Assembly: GCA_964348795.1 (NCBI GenBank)
Contig: CAYGDY010000001.1
Location: 1 to 64,000 of the forward strand
DNA length: 64,000 nt
Reading direction: 5' to 3'
DNA from: JADLAT01 sp964348795
GTDB taxonomy: Bacteria > Pseudomonadota > Alphaproteobacteria > Micavibrionales > Micavibrionaceae
The first letter of the stretch is position 1, and each line of letters opens with the position of its first letter. Under the pieces are notes generated by a model. The model was not told where the DNA came from. It did no database searches and saw nothing but the letters and a program-made list of their open reading frames with translations. This document shows, piece after piece, positions 8,403 to 16,116 of the stretch. The position numbers and the translations under genes are program-made.

Positions 8403-9233
8403 GTGATAAATAATTTTACACTCAAAACAGCCTGCATCCAGATGACCAGCGGGCCTGAGATATCCGAAAACCTGAAGCAGGCGGAAGGCTTGATCCGGTC
8501 TGCTGTGGCGCAAGGCGCGCGGTTTGTGGCGACCCCTGAAAATACCGATGTGATGCGTCGTAAAGCCGCGGACAGGCTCGCGCAGGCGGGATCGGCAGAA
8601 ACGCATCCTGTTATTCCGTTTTTTGCAAGACTGGCGGAAGAACTCGGGATTTGGCTTCTGATTGGCTCGCTGGGGGTGAAGGTGAGCGAAACACAATTGG
8701 CCAACCGTTCGCACCTGTTTTCGCCCGATGGAAGGCTGGCGGCCACGTACGATAAAATCCATATGTTCGATGTCCAGCTCTCGCGGGAGGAGTTTTATAA
8801 CGAAAGCAAGGATAATAGGGCGGGAACCTGCGCTGTGGTTGCAGAGATGGAGGGCGTGCGGTTGGGTCTGAGTATTTGTTACGATGTGCGCTTTGCGTAT
8901 TTGTATCGTGAGTTGGCCAAGGCGGGAGCGCAGATTTTGAGCGTGCCTGCCGCCTTTACCGTTCCCACGGGGCAGGCACACTGGGAAGTGTTGCTGAGAG
9001 CCCGCGCTATAGAAACAGGTTCGTTTGTGGTGGCGCCTGCCCAGACGGGTGAACATGATGGCGGACGCAAGACGTACGGGCATGCGATGATTATAGGGCC
9101 TTGGGGGGAGATTTTAGCGGAAGCAGGGCAAGAGACTGGCTTTATCATAGCCGATCTTGATATGATGGCGGTGCAAAAGGCACGGATGGCGATTCCGGCA
9201 CTGAAACATGACAGAGAGTATAAAAAACCATGA
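8403..9233 (+). CDS. Carbon-nitrogen hydrolase (Nit1-type, deaminated glutathione amidase-like)
   Basis: A 276-residue nitrilase-superfamily enzyme. The catalytic triad is visible as Glu46 (ATPENTD), Lys118 (YDKIHMFD) and Cys159 (SICYDVRF). KIHMFDV and YDVRFAYLYREL match the Nit1/NitA branch, known to hydrolyse deaminated glutathione to alpha-ketoglutarate and Cys-Gly as metabolite repair. Its place after grxC fits a glutathione-related role. Overlaps the metC start by four bases (ATGA), indicating coupling. Other omega-amidase activities remain possible. Confidence 0.88.
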   Translation: MINNFTLKTACIQMTSGPEISENLKQAEGLIRSAVAQGARFVATPENTDVMRRKAADRLAQAGSAETHPVIPFFARLAEELGIWLLIGSLGVKVSETQLANRSHLFSPDGRLAATYDKIHMFDVQLSREEFYNESKDNRAGTCAVVAEMEGVRLGLSICYDVRFAYLYRELAKAGAQILSVPAAFTVPTGQAHWEVLLRARAIETGSFVVAPAQTGEHDGGRKTYGHAMIIGPWGEILAEAGQETGFIIADLDMMAVQKARMAIPALKHDREYKKP

Positions 9234-10408
9234 CGAAAAATACCAAGGGGGGGCGTGACACACAGCTTTTGCATGCAGGGTACGATCCGGCGAGCTATCA
9301 CGGTGTAGTGAATCCCCCGATTGTCAGGGCTTCCACCATTTTATACCCCTCGCTGGCGGCGTATGAAAATCCCGATCATGTGTACCGGTACGGGCGCTAT
9401 GCTACGCCGCTGAGTGATGTGTTTACCGGCGTGATGACAGAGCTGGAGGGTGGGTATAACGCCATTCATGCGCCTTCGGGTTTGTCGGCGATTACCACGG
9501 CGCTGTTGGCGTTTGTAAAAGCGGGGGATCATGTATTGATGGTGGATAGTCTCTATCCGCCTGCCCGTATGTTTTGTGACAATGTTTTGCGCCGTATGGG
9601 GGTGGAGGTGCAGTATTATGATCCGCATGTGGGGGGTAGGATTTCTGCGCTTATCAAGCCGGAAACACGTGCGATCTACATGGAATCGCCAGGTTCTGCG
9701 ACGTTTGATGTTCAGGATGTGCCCGCGATTGTGGCTGTGGCCAAAACACACGGCCTTGTGACCTTGCTGGATAATTCATGGGCGAGCGGCATTTTATATC
9801 AGCCCTTGGCGCATGGGGTGGATGTCAGCATTGTGTCTGCCACGAAGTATATTGGCGGGCATTCGGATGTGATGCTGGGCGCCGTGGTGGCGGGATCGGA
9901 AGCTCATTTCAAAACCATCCAGAAAACAGCCAAGGATTTGGGCGTGTGCGGGGGGTCAGAGGAAATGTCTTTGGCGCTTCGGGGCATGAAGACCCTGCCG
10001 GTCCGGATGCGGGAGGCCGGGGCGCGGGCACTCCGGATTGCGCGCTGGCTGGAGGGACAAGAGGGGGTGGCGCAGGTGTATCATCCGGCGCTGGAAAGTC
10101 ATCCGGATCACGCCCTGTGGAAACGGGATTTTTCGGGCTGTAACGGGCTTGTAACAATTCGCTTGCCGGAAACAGCATCAAAGGCCGCTGTTACGGCGTT
10201 TGTTGAGTCCCTGAAACTGTTTCCGATTGGTTCTTCTTGGGGGGGGTATGAAAGCCTGCTCCAGCCGCAATATCTGGAAAAACAGCGAACAGCCGTGCCG
10301 TGGACCGCCAAAGGGGCGCTTTTAAGGTTTCAGGTCGGTCTGGAAAATACAGAGGATTTGATTGCGGATCTGGCGCAGGGGCTGGAGATTTTTCGGCGTA
10401 GTCTGTAA
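9230..10408 (+). CDS. metC: Cystathionine beta-lyase
   Basis: A 392-residue fold type I PLP enzyme of the Cys/Met metabolism family. PLP would form a Schiff base with Lys206 in SATKYIGGHSD; Asp181 (LLDNSWASG) holds the pyridine nitrogen. YRYGRYATPLSDVF carries the phosphate- and substrate-binding Tyr/Arg. The C-terminal FPIGSSWGGYESLLQP is typical of MetC rather than gamma-synthases. The reaction cleaves cystathionine to homocysteine, pyruvate and ammonia in methionine synthesis. Translationally coupled to the upstream amidase. Other trans-sulfuration lyases are less likely but not excluded. Confidence 0.9.
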   Translation: MTKNTKGGRDTQLLHAGYDPASYHGVVNPPIVRASTILYPSLAAYENPDHVYRYGRYATPLSDVFTGVMTELEGGYNAIHAPSGLSAITTALLAFVKAGDHVLMVDSLYPPARMFCDNVLRRMGVEVQYYDPHVGGRISALIKPETRAIYMESPGSATFDVQDVPAIVAVAKTHGLVTLLDNSWASGILYQPLAHGVDVSIVSATKYIGGHSDVMLGAVVAGSEAHFKTIQKTAKDLGVCGGSEEMSLALRGMKTLPVRMREAGARALRIARWLEGQEGVAQVYHPALESHPDHALWKRDFSGCNGLVTIRLPETASKAAVTAFVESLKLFPIGSSWGGYESLLQPQYLEKQRTAVPWTAKGALLRFQVGLENTEDLIADLAQGLEIFRRSL

Positions 10409-10506
10409 GGAGGGGTCTGTTATTGAAAATTTTTCTTGATTTTTTGCGGAGAGAAATATAAACCATACCCTGATCTTGCATTTTACCTATAAAAAGGAAG
10501 CCTCGC

Positions 10507-10689
10507 ATGAAGGTTCGTTTTATTCCAGATTCTGATAAACATATTGTTCGCCTTAATGCCAGTGTGAGTGGAGCTTTTGTGAAATCCACAAAGGCTGGCA
10601 CGGGGGAAGGGCAGGGAAAGATTCACGCACTACAAACCAAACCTGCGCTGGGTGATCAAGCGGTTTTTGAGCCTTCGGGGCATTCTTGA
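10507..10689 (+). CDS. Small hypothetical protein
   Basis: A 60-residue basic open frame beginning MKVRFIPDSD. AAAGGAAG about nine bases before the ATG is a good ribosome site, which is the main support. No transmembrane segment or known motif. It stands alone between metC and the esterase gene. It could be a chance frame. Confidence 0.4.
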   Translation: MKVRFIPDSDKHIVRLNASVSGAFVKSTKAGTGEGQGKIHALQTKPALGDQAVFEPSGHS

Positions 10690-10776
10690 GATTTTTTAAG
10701 GGATCTCTCCACCGCTTCAAGCTGTCGTTTCAAAAAGCGTTTTGTGCAAAAGTTTTTTCCGTGTTAAAAGCCCTTT

Positions 10777-11451
10777 ATGACACAGATTCAGAGAATCCTG
10801 AAGTTTTATGAAACCCTTCCTTTGAGTGGGGGCGCGCCCCAGAGTATGGTGATGTTTTTGCATGGGTTGGGCTCGAATGGGCAGGATTTGATCTCGCTTG
10901 TGCCGCTCTGGGCTAAGGGCTTGCCCGATACGGTCTTTGTATCACCTGACGCGCCGGCGCCTTGCGATATGGTGCCAGCCGGTTATCCGAACGCATATCA
11001 GTGGTTTTCGCTTCAAAATCGTGATCCGCATGTGATGTTGAAAGGGGCGGAGCATTCCGCGCCAGCTCTGGGGGTGTTTATCGGGGAGCAGTTGGCGCGT
11101 TTTGGCCTTGCGCCTTCTCGTCTGGCGCTGGTCGGGTTTTCCCAAGGCACGATGATGAGCCTGTATGTGGCCCCGCGTTATAAGGCCTCCCTCGCTGGCG
11201 TGGTGGGGTATTCCGGTGCGCTGTTGGGCGGAGAGGGGCTCTGCGCGCCTCATATCCACAAGCTCCCCGTTCATCTGGTGCATGGGGAAATGGACGATGT
11301 CGTGCCCGTAGAGGCGTATGATATGGCGCGCGGTGTTTTGACCGCACAGGGTTTTTCTGTCACGGGGCATGTTGTACCGTTCCTTCCGCATTCGATTGAC
11401 CAGACGGGTCTGGATTCTGGTCTGGCGTTTTTACAAAACGTTTTGTCGTAA
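10777..11451 (+). CDS. Phospholipase/carboxylesterase family serine hydrolase
   Basis: A 224-residue alpha/beta hydrolase. The oxyanion region is FLHGLGSNG (28-36), the nucleophile elbow GFSQG places Ser122, and the acid and base are Asp174 (HGEMDDVVP) and His205 (FLPHSI). This is the small esterase/acyl-protein thioesterase family (Abhydrolase_2), which acts on short acyl esters or lysophospholipids; the true substrate is unknown. Monocistronic by appearance. The gene end contains the palindrome ACAAAACGTTTTGT followed by a T-rich tract, which might aid termination. Confidence 0.85.
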   Translation: MTQIQRILKFYETLPLSGGAPQSMVMFLHGLGSNGQDLISLVPLWAKGLPDTVFVSPDAPAPCDMVPAGYPNAYQWFSLQNRDPHVMLKGAEHSAPALGVFIGEQLARFGLAPSRLALVGFSQGTMMSLYVAPRYKASLAGVVGYSGALLGGEGLCAPHIHKLPVHLVHGEMDDVVPVEAYDMARGVLTAQGFSVTGHVVPFLPHSIDQTGLDSGLAFLQNVLS

Positions 11452-11521
11452 TTTTTTTGTTGACGGCGCTTTATGTGGTTTGTTAAGAACAGTATTCATT
11501 GCTTATAACGGAGGTGTGGCT

Positions 11522-12172
11522 GTGACGATAACAAGGGAAGAATTTAAGAATGCCAGTTGTTCCAATCAGGATGCCATGCAGGTTATTGATTTGATGGCGG
11601 ATATTGCTCGGGACGGGGCAGGGCTCAAGGAAGTGCAGGCCGTTACGGCGTTTGTCAAGGACGGTGCTGAACGTGCCGTTTTTGCTGTAGAAATTTTGTC
11701 CCGTGATGTTTCTTTATCACATCATCATGGCGATACAAGCAAGATTATTCCCAAACTGCTGGAGTTTGATGGCCGGAATGAGAGGGCTTTGCCGCAGGTC
11801 TGCAACGCTTTGGTTGAACTTTTGGAAACACTGGATCCCGAAATGGTGCCGCAATGCGTTGACAATGCGTCTCTCCAGAGGATGTTGCAGGTTGCTCCCA
11901 CGCGCACGATACGATTCATGGAATCCCTTCCGGAAGAGATTTCCGGCCAGATGATGGAAAACTTTATAGAAGATCTGAAGGATGAGGGTGCGTATGCGAC
12001 TTTGTTGTCGGAAATACTCCAGTCACAATACACGGCACGTGATTCCGCATCCCTTGTGAGGTTGTTCGCCTCGGGGTATGATAACATGGCAAAGCAAGAG
12101 GATTTCAGAAAACGCGCTCTTGCTTCTTTATTGCTACCTCATAGTGAAGAGCGTGCGCCAACCAATGCATAG
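11522..12172 (+). CDS. Hypothetical protein, mostly helical
   Basis: A 216-residue protein from a GTG start with GGAGG seven bases upstream. The open frame extends back to 11369, but that part overlaps the esterase gene, so GTG is preferred. The sequence looks all-helical, with repeated leucine-rich stretches (VCNALVELLETLDPEMV, MMENFIEDLKDEGAY) suggestive of a repeat-type scaffold. No signal peptide or membrane segment and no family recognised. It is followed by a 340-base gap. Confidence 0.65.
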   Translation: MTITREEFKNASCSNQDAMQVIDLMADIARDGAGLKEVQAVTAFVKDGAERAVFAVEILSRDVSLSHHHGDTSKIIPKLLEFDGRNERALPQVCNALVELLETLDPEMVPQCVDNASLQRMLQVAPTRTIRFMESLPEEISGQMMENFIEDLKDEGAYATLLSEILQSQYTARDSASLVRLFASGYDNMAKQEDFRKRALASLLLPHSEERAPTNA

Positions 12173-12512
12173 GCCTGCGTAAAAATCCAAAGAATCTGTG
12201 ACACAGCGCAACATTTTTTTCTTTAACTTTTGAAATATTCTTGCGCAATATTGTTGCGCAAGGGCTTGATTTTGTTCAGGGTATTTTCTTTCAAAACCCC
12301 GAGGGTGCCGTGTATTTTTATGGTGTGGTGCAACATAAAAAACGCTCCATAAACCTTTATAAAACAACATATTTTATGGTATATTAAAGGTAAGAGATCA
12401 GACTTCGGCTTTACTGTGTAACACGGTTTTATGTGCCAAAAAGAACAGTGGGGCTGTTAGAAGGAGGCGAAGATTATTTCGCTTCAAGCAGGTGCACTGA
12501 AAGGAGAACGTC
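12173..12512. other. Intergenic region with one palindrome and no convincing gene
   Basis: This 340-base AT-rich gap holds the 12240-12262 palindrome, an AT-rich tract near 12355-12390 that may be a promoter (GGTATATTAAAGG), and the GAAAGGAG ribosome site of the next gene. A 78-codon minus-strand frame (12134-12370) overlaps the previous gene and lacks a ribosome site. Confidence 0.6.
12240..12262. promoter_or_regulatory. Perfect palindrome CTTGCGCAA-N5-TTGCGCAAG, possible operator
   Basis: Nine-base exact inverted arms around TATTG. No T-run follows directly, so termination is unlikely. The form suits a dimeric DNA-binding protein or an RNA hairpin. It lies about 250 bases before the membrane-protein gene at 12513. 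Function is inference. Confidence 0.35.
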
Positions 12513-12869
12513 ATGTTTACAAACATTACAAATCTTGCACAAACACGGTCCCACACACAGGCTGTAGGGTTCTTTTTATTCTATACGGTCTTGCTGGTGG
12601 GGCTTTCCACATTCCTGGGTCACTATCTGGTGACGCTGGGCGTGATTGACGGCACTGTCGGAAACTTTTTTGATGGCGGTTCTGTTCATACGATGATCGG
12701 CACAGGCTGGACTTTGATTTTGTCCAGTATGGTGCTGTCCGGCAAAAAACTCACGAGCGATATTATGGCCGTTGTGATTGCGCTGATTGGCGTATATCTG
12801 TCCTATACCGTGAACGTGATGCTGGGGATGGTTGTTGTGGGATATCTGACAACCTTGTCCAATAAATAA
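12513..12869 (+). CDS. Small multi-pass membrane protein, function unknown
   Basis: A 118-residue protein with about three hydrophobic segments: residues 17-42 (VGFFLFYTVLLVGLS and on), 60-80 (including GTGWTLILSSMVLSG) and 85-112 (IMAVVIALIGVYLSYTV and on). GAAAGGAG lies seven to eight bases before the ATG. A strong terminator follows 32 bases after the stop, so it is probably a single-gene unit. Not recognised. Confidence 0.75.
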   Translation: MFTNITNLAQTRSHTQAVGFFLFYTVLLVGLSTFLGHYLVTLGVIDGTVGNFFDGGSVHTMIGTGWTLILSSMVLSGKKLTSDIMAVVIALIGVYLSYTVNVMLGMVVVGYLTTLSNK

Positions 12870-12901
12870 GCGTTATGCCTGCCTTGTGCAGGACCTTCAA
12901 G

Positions 12902-12935
12902 AACCGGACGAGGTTTTCGTCCGGTTTTTCTTTTT
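12902..12935 (+). terminator. Rho-independent terminator
   Basis: Ten-base perfect stem AACCGGACGA / TCGTCCGGTT with a five-base loop GGTTT, followed by a T-rich run (TTTCTTTTT). It ends the 12513 membrane-protein transcript. Confidence 0.9.
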
Positions 12936-13010
12936 CCCCTTAAAAACCTTGACATTCCGATGGTTTTGACATAGCAAAAGGGCTTGTTCCCCCGTCATGA
13001 GGTTTTAAAA

Positions 13011-13136
13011 ATGTTCAAGGATGTCTTCGATTTTGGTAAAAAGCGCTCCGGTAAGGATGCGGTGCGGTTTGTGGTATTTCACGGCGTGATGATGCTCGCT
13101 GTCATGGCGGGGCTATCGCTACTCGGGATTTCGTAA
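13011..13136 (+). CDS. 41-residue single-pass membrane peptide
   Basis: A short frame giving a charged N-terminus (MFKDVFDFGKKRSGKDAVR) and one hydrophobic helix from about residue 20 to the end (VVFHGVMMLAVMAGLSLLGI). GAGG lies eight bases before the ATG. The layout of basic N-terminus plus a single C-terminal helix is typical of small regulatory or accessory membrane proteins. Its end overlaps the end of dsbB on the other strand by 18 bases. No homologue recalled. Confidence 0.5.
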   Translation: MFKDVFDFGKKRSGKDAVRFVVFHGVMMLAVMAGLSLLGIS

Positions 13137-13679
13137 CCGCGAAAGGCACAGGGCCGACAACACGAAAAACACGAAACACAGCATCGCGTTGTAATTGGCC
13201 ATGGAGAGCCCCAAAAGCGGATCCGCCCAAGGAATTTCATCACATCGGCCTGCAGGTGTGCTCATGATGTTCTCTAAAAAATTTTGGGGCTCGTTGCCGA
13301 AATGCGGCACTGCGCACCCTTCGACCGCGGAGGTCCACCAGTGCCGCTCCACGCCTGTATGGTAAAAGGCAATCGCGCTGTTCAGCAAAAACGCAAGGCC
13401 TGTCAGGCCCGCTATCGTACGGGAAAGGCGCGGGCGTGCCAATCCGATCAGCCCCAGCAGGACAATCACGGCATAAGGCCAGCGCTGGTAAATACAGAGC
13501 CTGCAGGGCTCCAGCCCTAAAAATCCTTCCGAGGCCAGCGCCATGGCGAGAGCGAAAAGCGCAAAACCCGTGGTGAGTTTGAGGAATAGCATCGGCTCCA
13601 GCAGGGAGGCGAGGAGGGCGTAGAGAGTATTGTGTTGTGTCATGGAGAAAAACATAGGCCATTCTTCTGGCTTTGACAA
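13119..13679 (-). CDS. dsbB: Disulfide bond formation protein B
   Basis: A 186-residue, four-helix inner-membrane protein that reoxidises periplasmic DsbA and passes electrons to quinone. The first redox pair is CRLC (Cys59, Cys62 in EPCRLCIYQRWPY) and the second periplasmic pair is Cys122 and Cys146. The arginine after the CxxC and the WPY are typical. Start could be ATG 13679, 13655 or 13643; AGAAG upstream favours 13655. It lies alone, divergent from the tRNA gene. Confidence 0.9.
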   Translation of the reverse strand: MSKPEEWPMFFSMTQHNTLYALLASLLEPMLFLKLTTGFALFALAMALASEGFLGLEPCRLCIYQRWPYAVIVLLGLIGLARPRLSRTIAGLTGLAFLLNSAIAFYHTGVERHWWTSAVEGCAVPHFGNEPQNFLENIMSTPAGRCDEIPWADPLLGLSMANYNAMLCFVFFVLSALCLSRLRNPE

Positions 13680-13737
13680 TAAAGCGCTTGAAATTCTGAT
13701 GCAGAGGCATTACTTCTATGCGCACCTTGATTGATGT

Positions 13738-13824
13738 GCGGGTGTGGTGGAATCGGTAGACGCGCCAGACTCAAAATCTGGTATCCGCAAGGATGTGTCG
13801 GTTCGACTCCGACCACCCGCACCA
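13738..13824 (+). tRNA. tRNA-Leu (anticodon CAA)
   Basis: The acceptor stem GCGGGTG pairs exactly with CACCCGC, followed by A and an encoded CCA. The anticodon stem-loop CCAGA-CTCAAAA-TCTGG places anticodon CAA (decodes UUG). There is a long variable arm (class II), as expected for leucine, and a T-arm GTCGG-TTCGACT-CCGAC. It sits between dsbB and rpsD. Confidence 0.97.
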
Positions 13825-13857
13825 AATCGAAATGTTTTTAAAGGGCAATAACCACAA

Positions 13858-13883
13858 AAAACGGGCCTTTATCGGCCCGTTTT
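13858..13883. terminator. Bidirectional terminator between tRNA-Leu and rpsD
   Basis: Stem AAAACGGGCC / GGCCCGTTTT with loop TTTATC. Read on the minus strand, the stem is followed by six T residues, so it best serves rpsD; on the plus strand it has four and may also end the tRNA transcript. Confidence 0.85.
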
Positions 13884-13909
13884 GCATTGTGTTTTTGGAA
13901 ACTTCACGC

Positions 13910-14530
13910 TTACCGTGAATAAAATTCCACCACCAGATTGGGTTCCATCTGCACCGGATAGGGCACGTCTTCCATCTTGGGCACGCGCAGGTAAGTCAGT
14001 TTCAGCGCCTTTTTGTCCATGTCGATATAGTCCGGCACTTCGCGCTCGGACGATTGCAGGGCCTCGATCACCATGGGCAGAGTGCGGGAGGCACCCTCGC
14101 GGACCTCGATCACATCGCCTTCCTTCACCAGATAGGACGGAATGTTGATCACTTTGCCGTTCACGGTCACGTGTTTGTGGTTGACGAACTGGCGGGCCGC
14201 AAAGACGGTGGGCACGATCATCGCGCGGTAAATCACCGCATCCAGACGGCGTTCCAGCAGGCCGATCAGGTTTTGCCCCGTATCGCCCCGCAGGCGGTCG
14301 GCTTCATAATAATATTTCCGGAATTGTTTTTCCCCGATATTGCCGTAATAACCCTTGAGCTTTTGTTTGGCCAAGAGCTGTGTGCCGTAGTCGGAGCGCT
14401 TGCCTTTGCGCTCGCCGTGCATACCCGGGCCCGTCTGGCGGGTGTTGAAGGGGGATTTCGTCCGGCCCCAGAGGTTCAGGCCCAAACGACGATCAATTTT
14501 ATGTTTACTTTCCAAGCGCTTGCCGCTCAT
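13910..14530 (-). CDS. rpsD: 30S ribosomal protein S4
   Basis: A 206-residue primary 16S rRNA-binding protein of the small subunit. The N-terminal basic region (KHKIDRRLGLNLWGR) and the S4 RNA-binding domain (residues about 96-160, RRLDAVIYRAMIVPTVFAAR) are intact, and the C-terminus ends VVEFYSR. AGGAG lies close to the ATG. It is monocistronic, with its own promoter at 14644-14671 and a terminator after it. A leader of about 100 bases contains a small GC-rich hairpin, which could allow autoregulation. Confidence 0.98.
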   Translation of the reverse strand: MSGKRLESKHKIDRRLGLNLWGRTKSPFNTRQTGPGMHGERKGKRSDYGTQLLAKQKLKGYYGNIGEKQFRKYYYEADRLRGDTGQNLIGLLERRLDAVIYRAMIVPTVFAARQFVNHKHVTVNGKVINIPSYLVKEGDVIEVREGASRTLPMVIEALQSSEREVPDYIDMDKKALKLTYLRVPKMEDVPYPVQMEPNLVVEFYSR

Positions 14531-14643
14531 GAGGAGGCTCCTTTTTTGCTTTTTGTCCCGATAGACCAGCAGGTTTGAAACAGTTCACCACGAACCCTTT
14601 CAACGGGTGGCCTGACAGCCACCTCTTTCTCGGGAATGAGGGC

Positions 14644-14671
14644 TTTATAAAGGATTTGTGGCTAAAGTCAA
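14644..14671 (-). promoter_or_regulatory. Promoter of rpsD
   Basis: On the minus strand TTGACT, a 16-base spacer and TATAAA, close to the sigma-70 consensus. It lies about 110 bases upstream of the rpsD start. Confidence 0.6.
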
Positions 14672-14699
14672 AATATTTTTCTGAAGACCGATATAGTTA

Positions 14700-14728
14700 T
14701 TGACATATCATATACAGGTATGTATGGT
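14700..14728 (+). promoter_or_regulatory. Promoter of the 14767 gene
   Basis: TTGACA, a 17-base spacer and TATGGT, 38 bases before the ATG of the possible lipoprotein gene. Confidence 0.6.
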
Positions 14729-14766
14729 TCTGGAAATAAAAAGATCCGTCGAGGAAAGGAATACAA

Positions 14767-15252
14767 ATGAAACCCTATCAAAAAGGCCTGTTGAGCGGAC
14801 TTCTCCTATTGGAGACGGCGTGCACATACGATATTCATGAGAAACACATAGATCTTGTTGCTCTGCAGGAAAAAGGAGAATTTTCAGGAAACAGGAATGC
14901 CATAAAGCTCGATGGAGAGGGTAACGTCATACCATATAAAGAAACGATGAAGGCCTCAAAAAGCGCTAAGGAAGCGCCCGTGTCGACTCAGACGCAAGCA
15001 GAACAGGGTGAGAGCACGGCTATTACCCGTTATAACAGTGTATCAAGCTCGACTCCCTTGAAACTGGAAAAAAGATGTGTGGAAACATTTGCTCATGTCA
15101 CACAGGTTTGGCCGTTATACTTTATAGACGTAAAACGAAGTGCTTTTATGCCGGAGAGCTATTGCCAGCCTTCAAATACGACGAAGGGAGCGGTAAAAGA
15201 TAAGGGTGCTTTGAAGTCTTCCGATTTTCTGATGCCAAGCTATGAGAAATAA
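14767..15252 (+). CDS. Hypothetical exported protein, possible lipoprotein
   Basis: A 161-residue protein. The N-terminus MKPYQKGLLSGLLLLETAC has a basic start, a short hydrophobic core and a cysteine at 19. The lipobox would be ETAC, with an unusual glutamate at -3, so lipidation is uncertain. The rest is polar and serine/threonine-rich with two later cysteines. AGGAAAGGA precedes the ATG, and a good TTGACA promoter lies upstream. AT-richer than its neighbours. The 3' end overlaps the purQ end by 13 bases on the other strand. No family recognised. Confidence 0.65.
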   Translation: MKPYQKGLLSGLLLLETACTYDIHEKHIDLVALQEKGEFSGNRNAIKLDGEGNVIPYKETMKASKSAKEAPVSTQTQAEQGESTAITRYNSVSSSTPLKLEKRCVETFAHVTQVWPLYFIDVKRSAFMPESYCQPSNTTKGAVKDKGALKSSDFLMPSYEK

Positions 15253-16115
15253 CCAACAGCATTCCTGAACAGTGCCATGCCGTCCGTTTCTTCGGGCAGG
15301 GGGGTGCCGGTGCGCTGGGCGCGGTCTTTGGCGGCCATGTAGTCATCGCGTTGCCAAGTGAACATCCCGCGCTCCGGATGGGGCATGAGGGCCAGAATGC
15401 GGCCTGTTTCATCCGTGATTCCGGCAATATCGGCTGTGGAGCCGTTGGGGTTGTGCGGGAAGGTGCCGTTTGCGAGTTTCCATGTATTGTCATTCTGAGG
15501 CGTAGCCGAAGAATCCAGAAGAGATCCTTCGCGTTGCTCAGGATGACAAGGGCTGGGCTTTATATACTGCGCCGCGATCTGGTTGTTTTTTTCGAGAGTT
15601 GCGAGTGTTTCGGGTTCCATCATAAAGCGGCCCTCGCCGTGGGCTACGGGGATATGGAGGCGGTCAATATTTTTTAACCACGGTGATTTTGAGGCCGTAT
15701 TCACCTGTAAATCCACCCAGCGGCATTGATAACGGGCGGTGAGGTTGTGGGAGAGCGCGACGGTGCGCACGCCGTAATGTTGTTTCAGGGCTGGGACAAG
15801 CCCCAGAGTGGTGATAATCTGGCACCCGTTGCAAATGCCGAGTGTGAGCGTATCGCGCGCGATGAATTTCAGGAGGGGCTCCCAGAGGGAGAGCTTCATT
15901 TTCTGCGCAAAGGCATTGCCAGAGCCTGTATCGTCGCCATAGGAAAACCCGCCCGGTACAACGAGGATTTGTGCGGTGTCGAGCGTTTGAGGGGTTTCAA
16001 TGAGGTCATTGATATGGATGACCTGTCCCGCTGCTCCGACATGCCCGAACGCGTGCAGAGTTTCTTCTTCACAATTCAGGCCGTAACCGGCGAGGATAAG
16101 GGCGCGTGCTGTCAT
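15240..16115 (-). CDS. purQ: Phosphoribosylformylglycinamidine synthase, glutaminase subunit
   Basis: A 291-residue class I glutamine amidotransferase that supplies ammonia to PurL in step four of purine synthesis. The nucleophile is Cys95 (LGICNGCQI) and the His/Glu pair is in LMPHPERG (His246, Glu248). The oxyanion region is VVPGGFSYGDD. Residues about 190-209 (CHPEQREGSLLDSSATPQND) are not part of the family. They are a translated palindromic repeat lying in a surface-type loop between QIAAQY and NPNGSTADIAGI. The gene is followed directly upstream by purL with a one-base gap. Confidence 0.95.
   Translation of the reverse strand: MTARALILAGYGLNCEEETLHAFGHVGAAGQVIHINDLIETPQTLDTAQILVVPGGFSYGDDTGSGNAFAQKMKLSLWEPLLKFIARDTLTLGICNGCQIITTLGLVPALKQHYGVRTVALSHNLTARYQCRWVDLQVNTASKSPWLKNIDRLHIPVAHGEGRFMMEPETLATLEKNNQIAAQYIKPSPCHPEQREGSLLDSSATPQNDNTWKLANGTFPHNPNGSTADIAGITDETGRILALMPHPERGMFTWQRDDYMAAKDRAQRTGTPLPEETDGMALFRNAVGYFS
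15488..15548. repeat. Palindromic element inside purQ (61 bp)
   Basis: Runs from TGTCATTCTGAG to CTCAGGATGACA. It is read through in frame as CHPEQREGS and onward on the minus strand. Length is 61, equal to 1 modulo 3 like the purL copies. Confidence 0.92.
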
Positions 16116-16116
16116 A

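Noticed and set aside
12134..12370. 78-codon minus-strand frame in the 12.2 kb gap
   Set aside because: No ribosome site, overlaps the end of the preceding gene and covers the palindrome; composition looks random.
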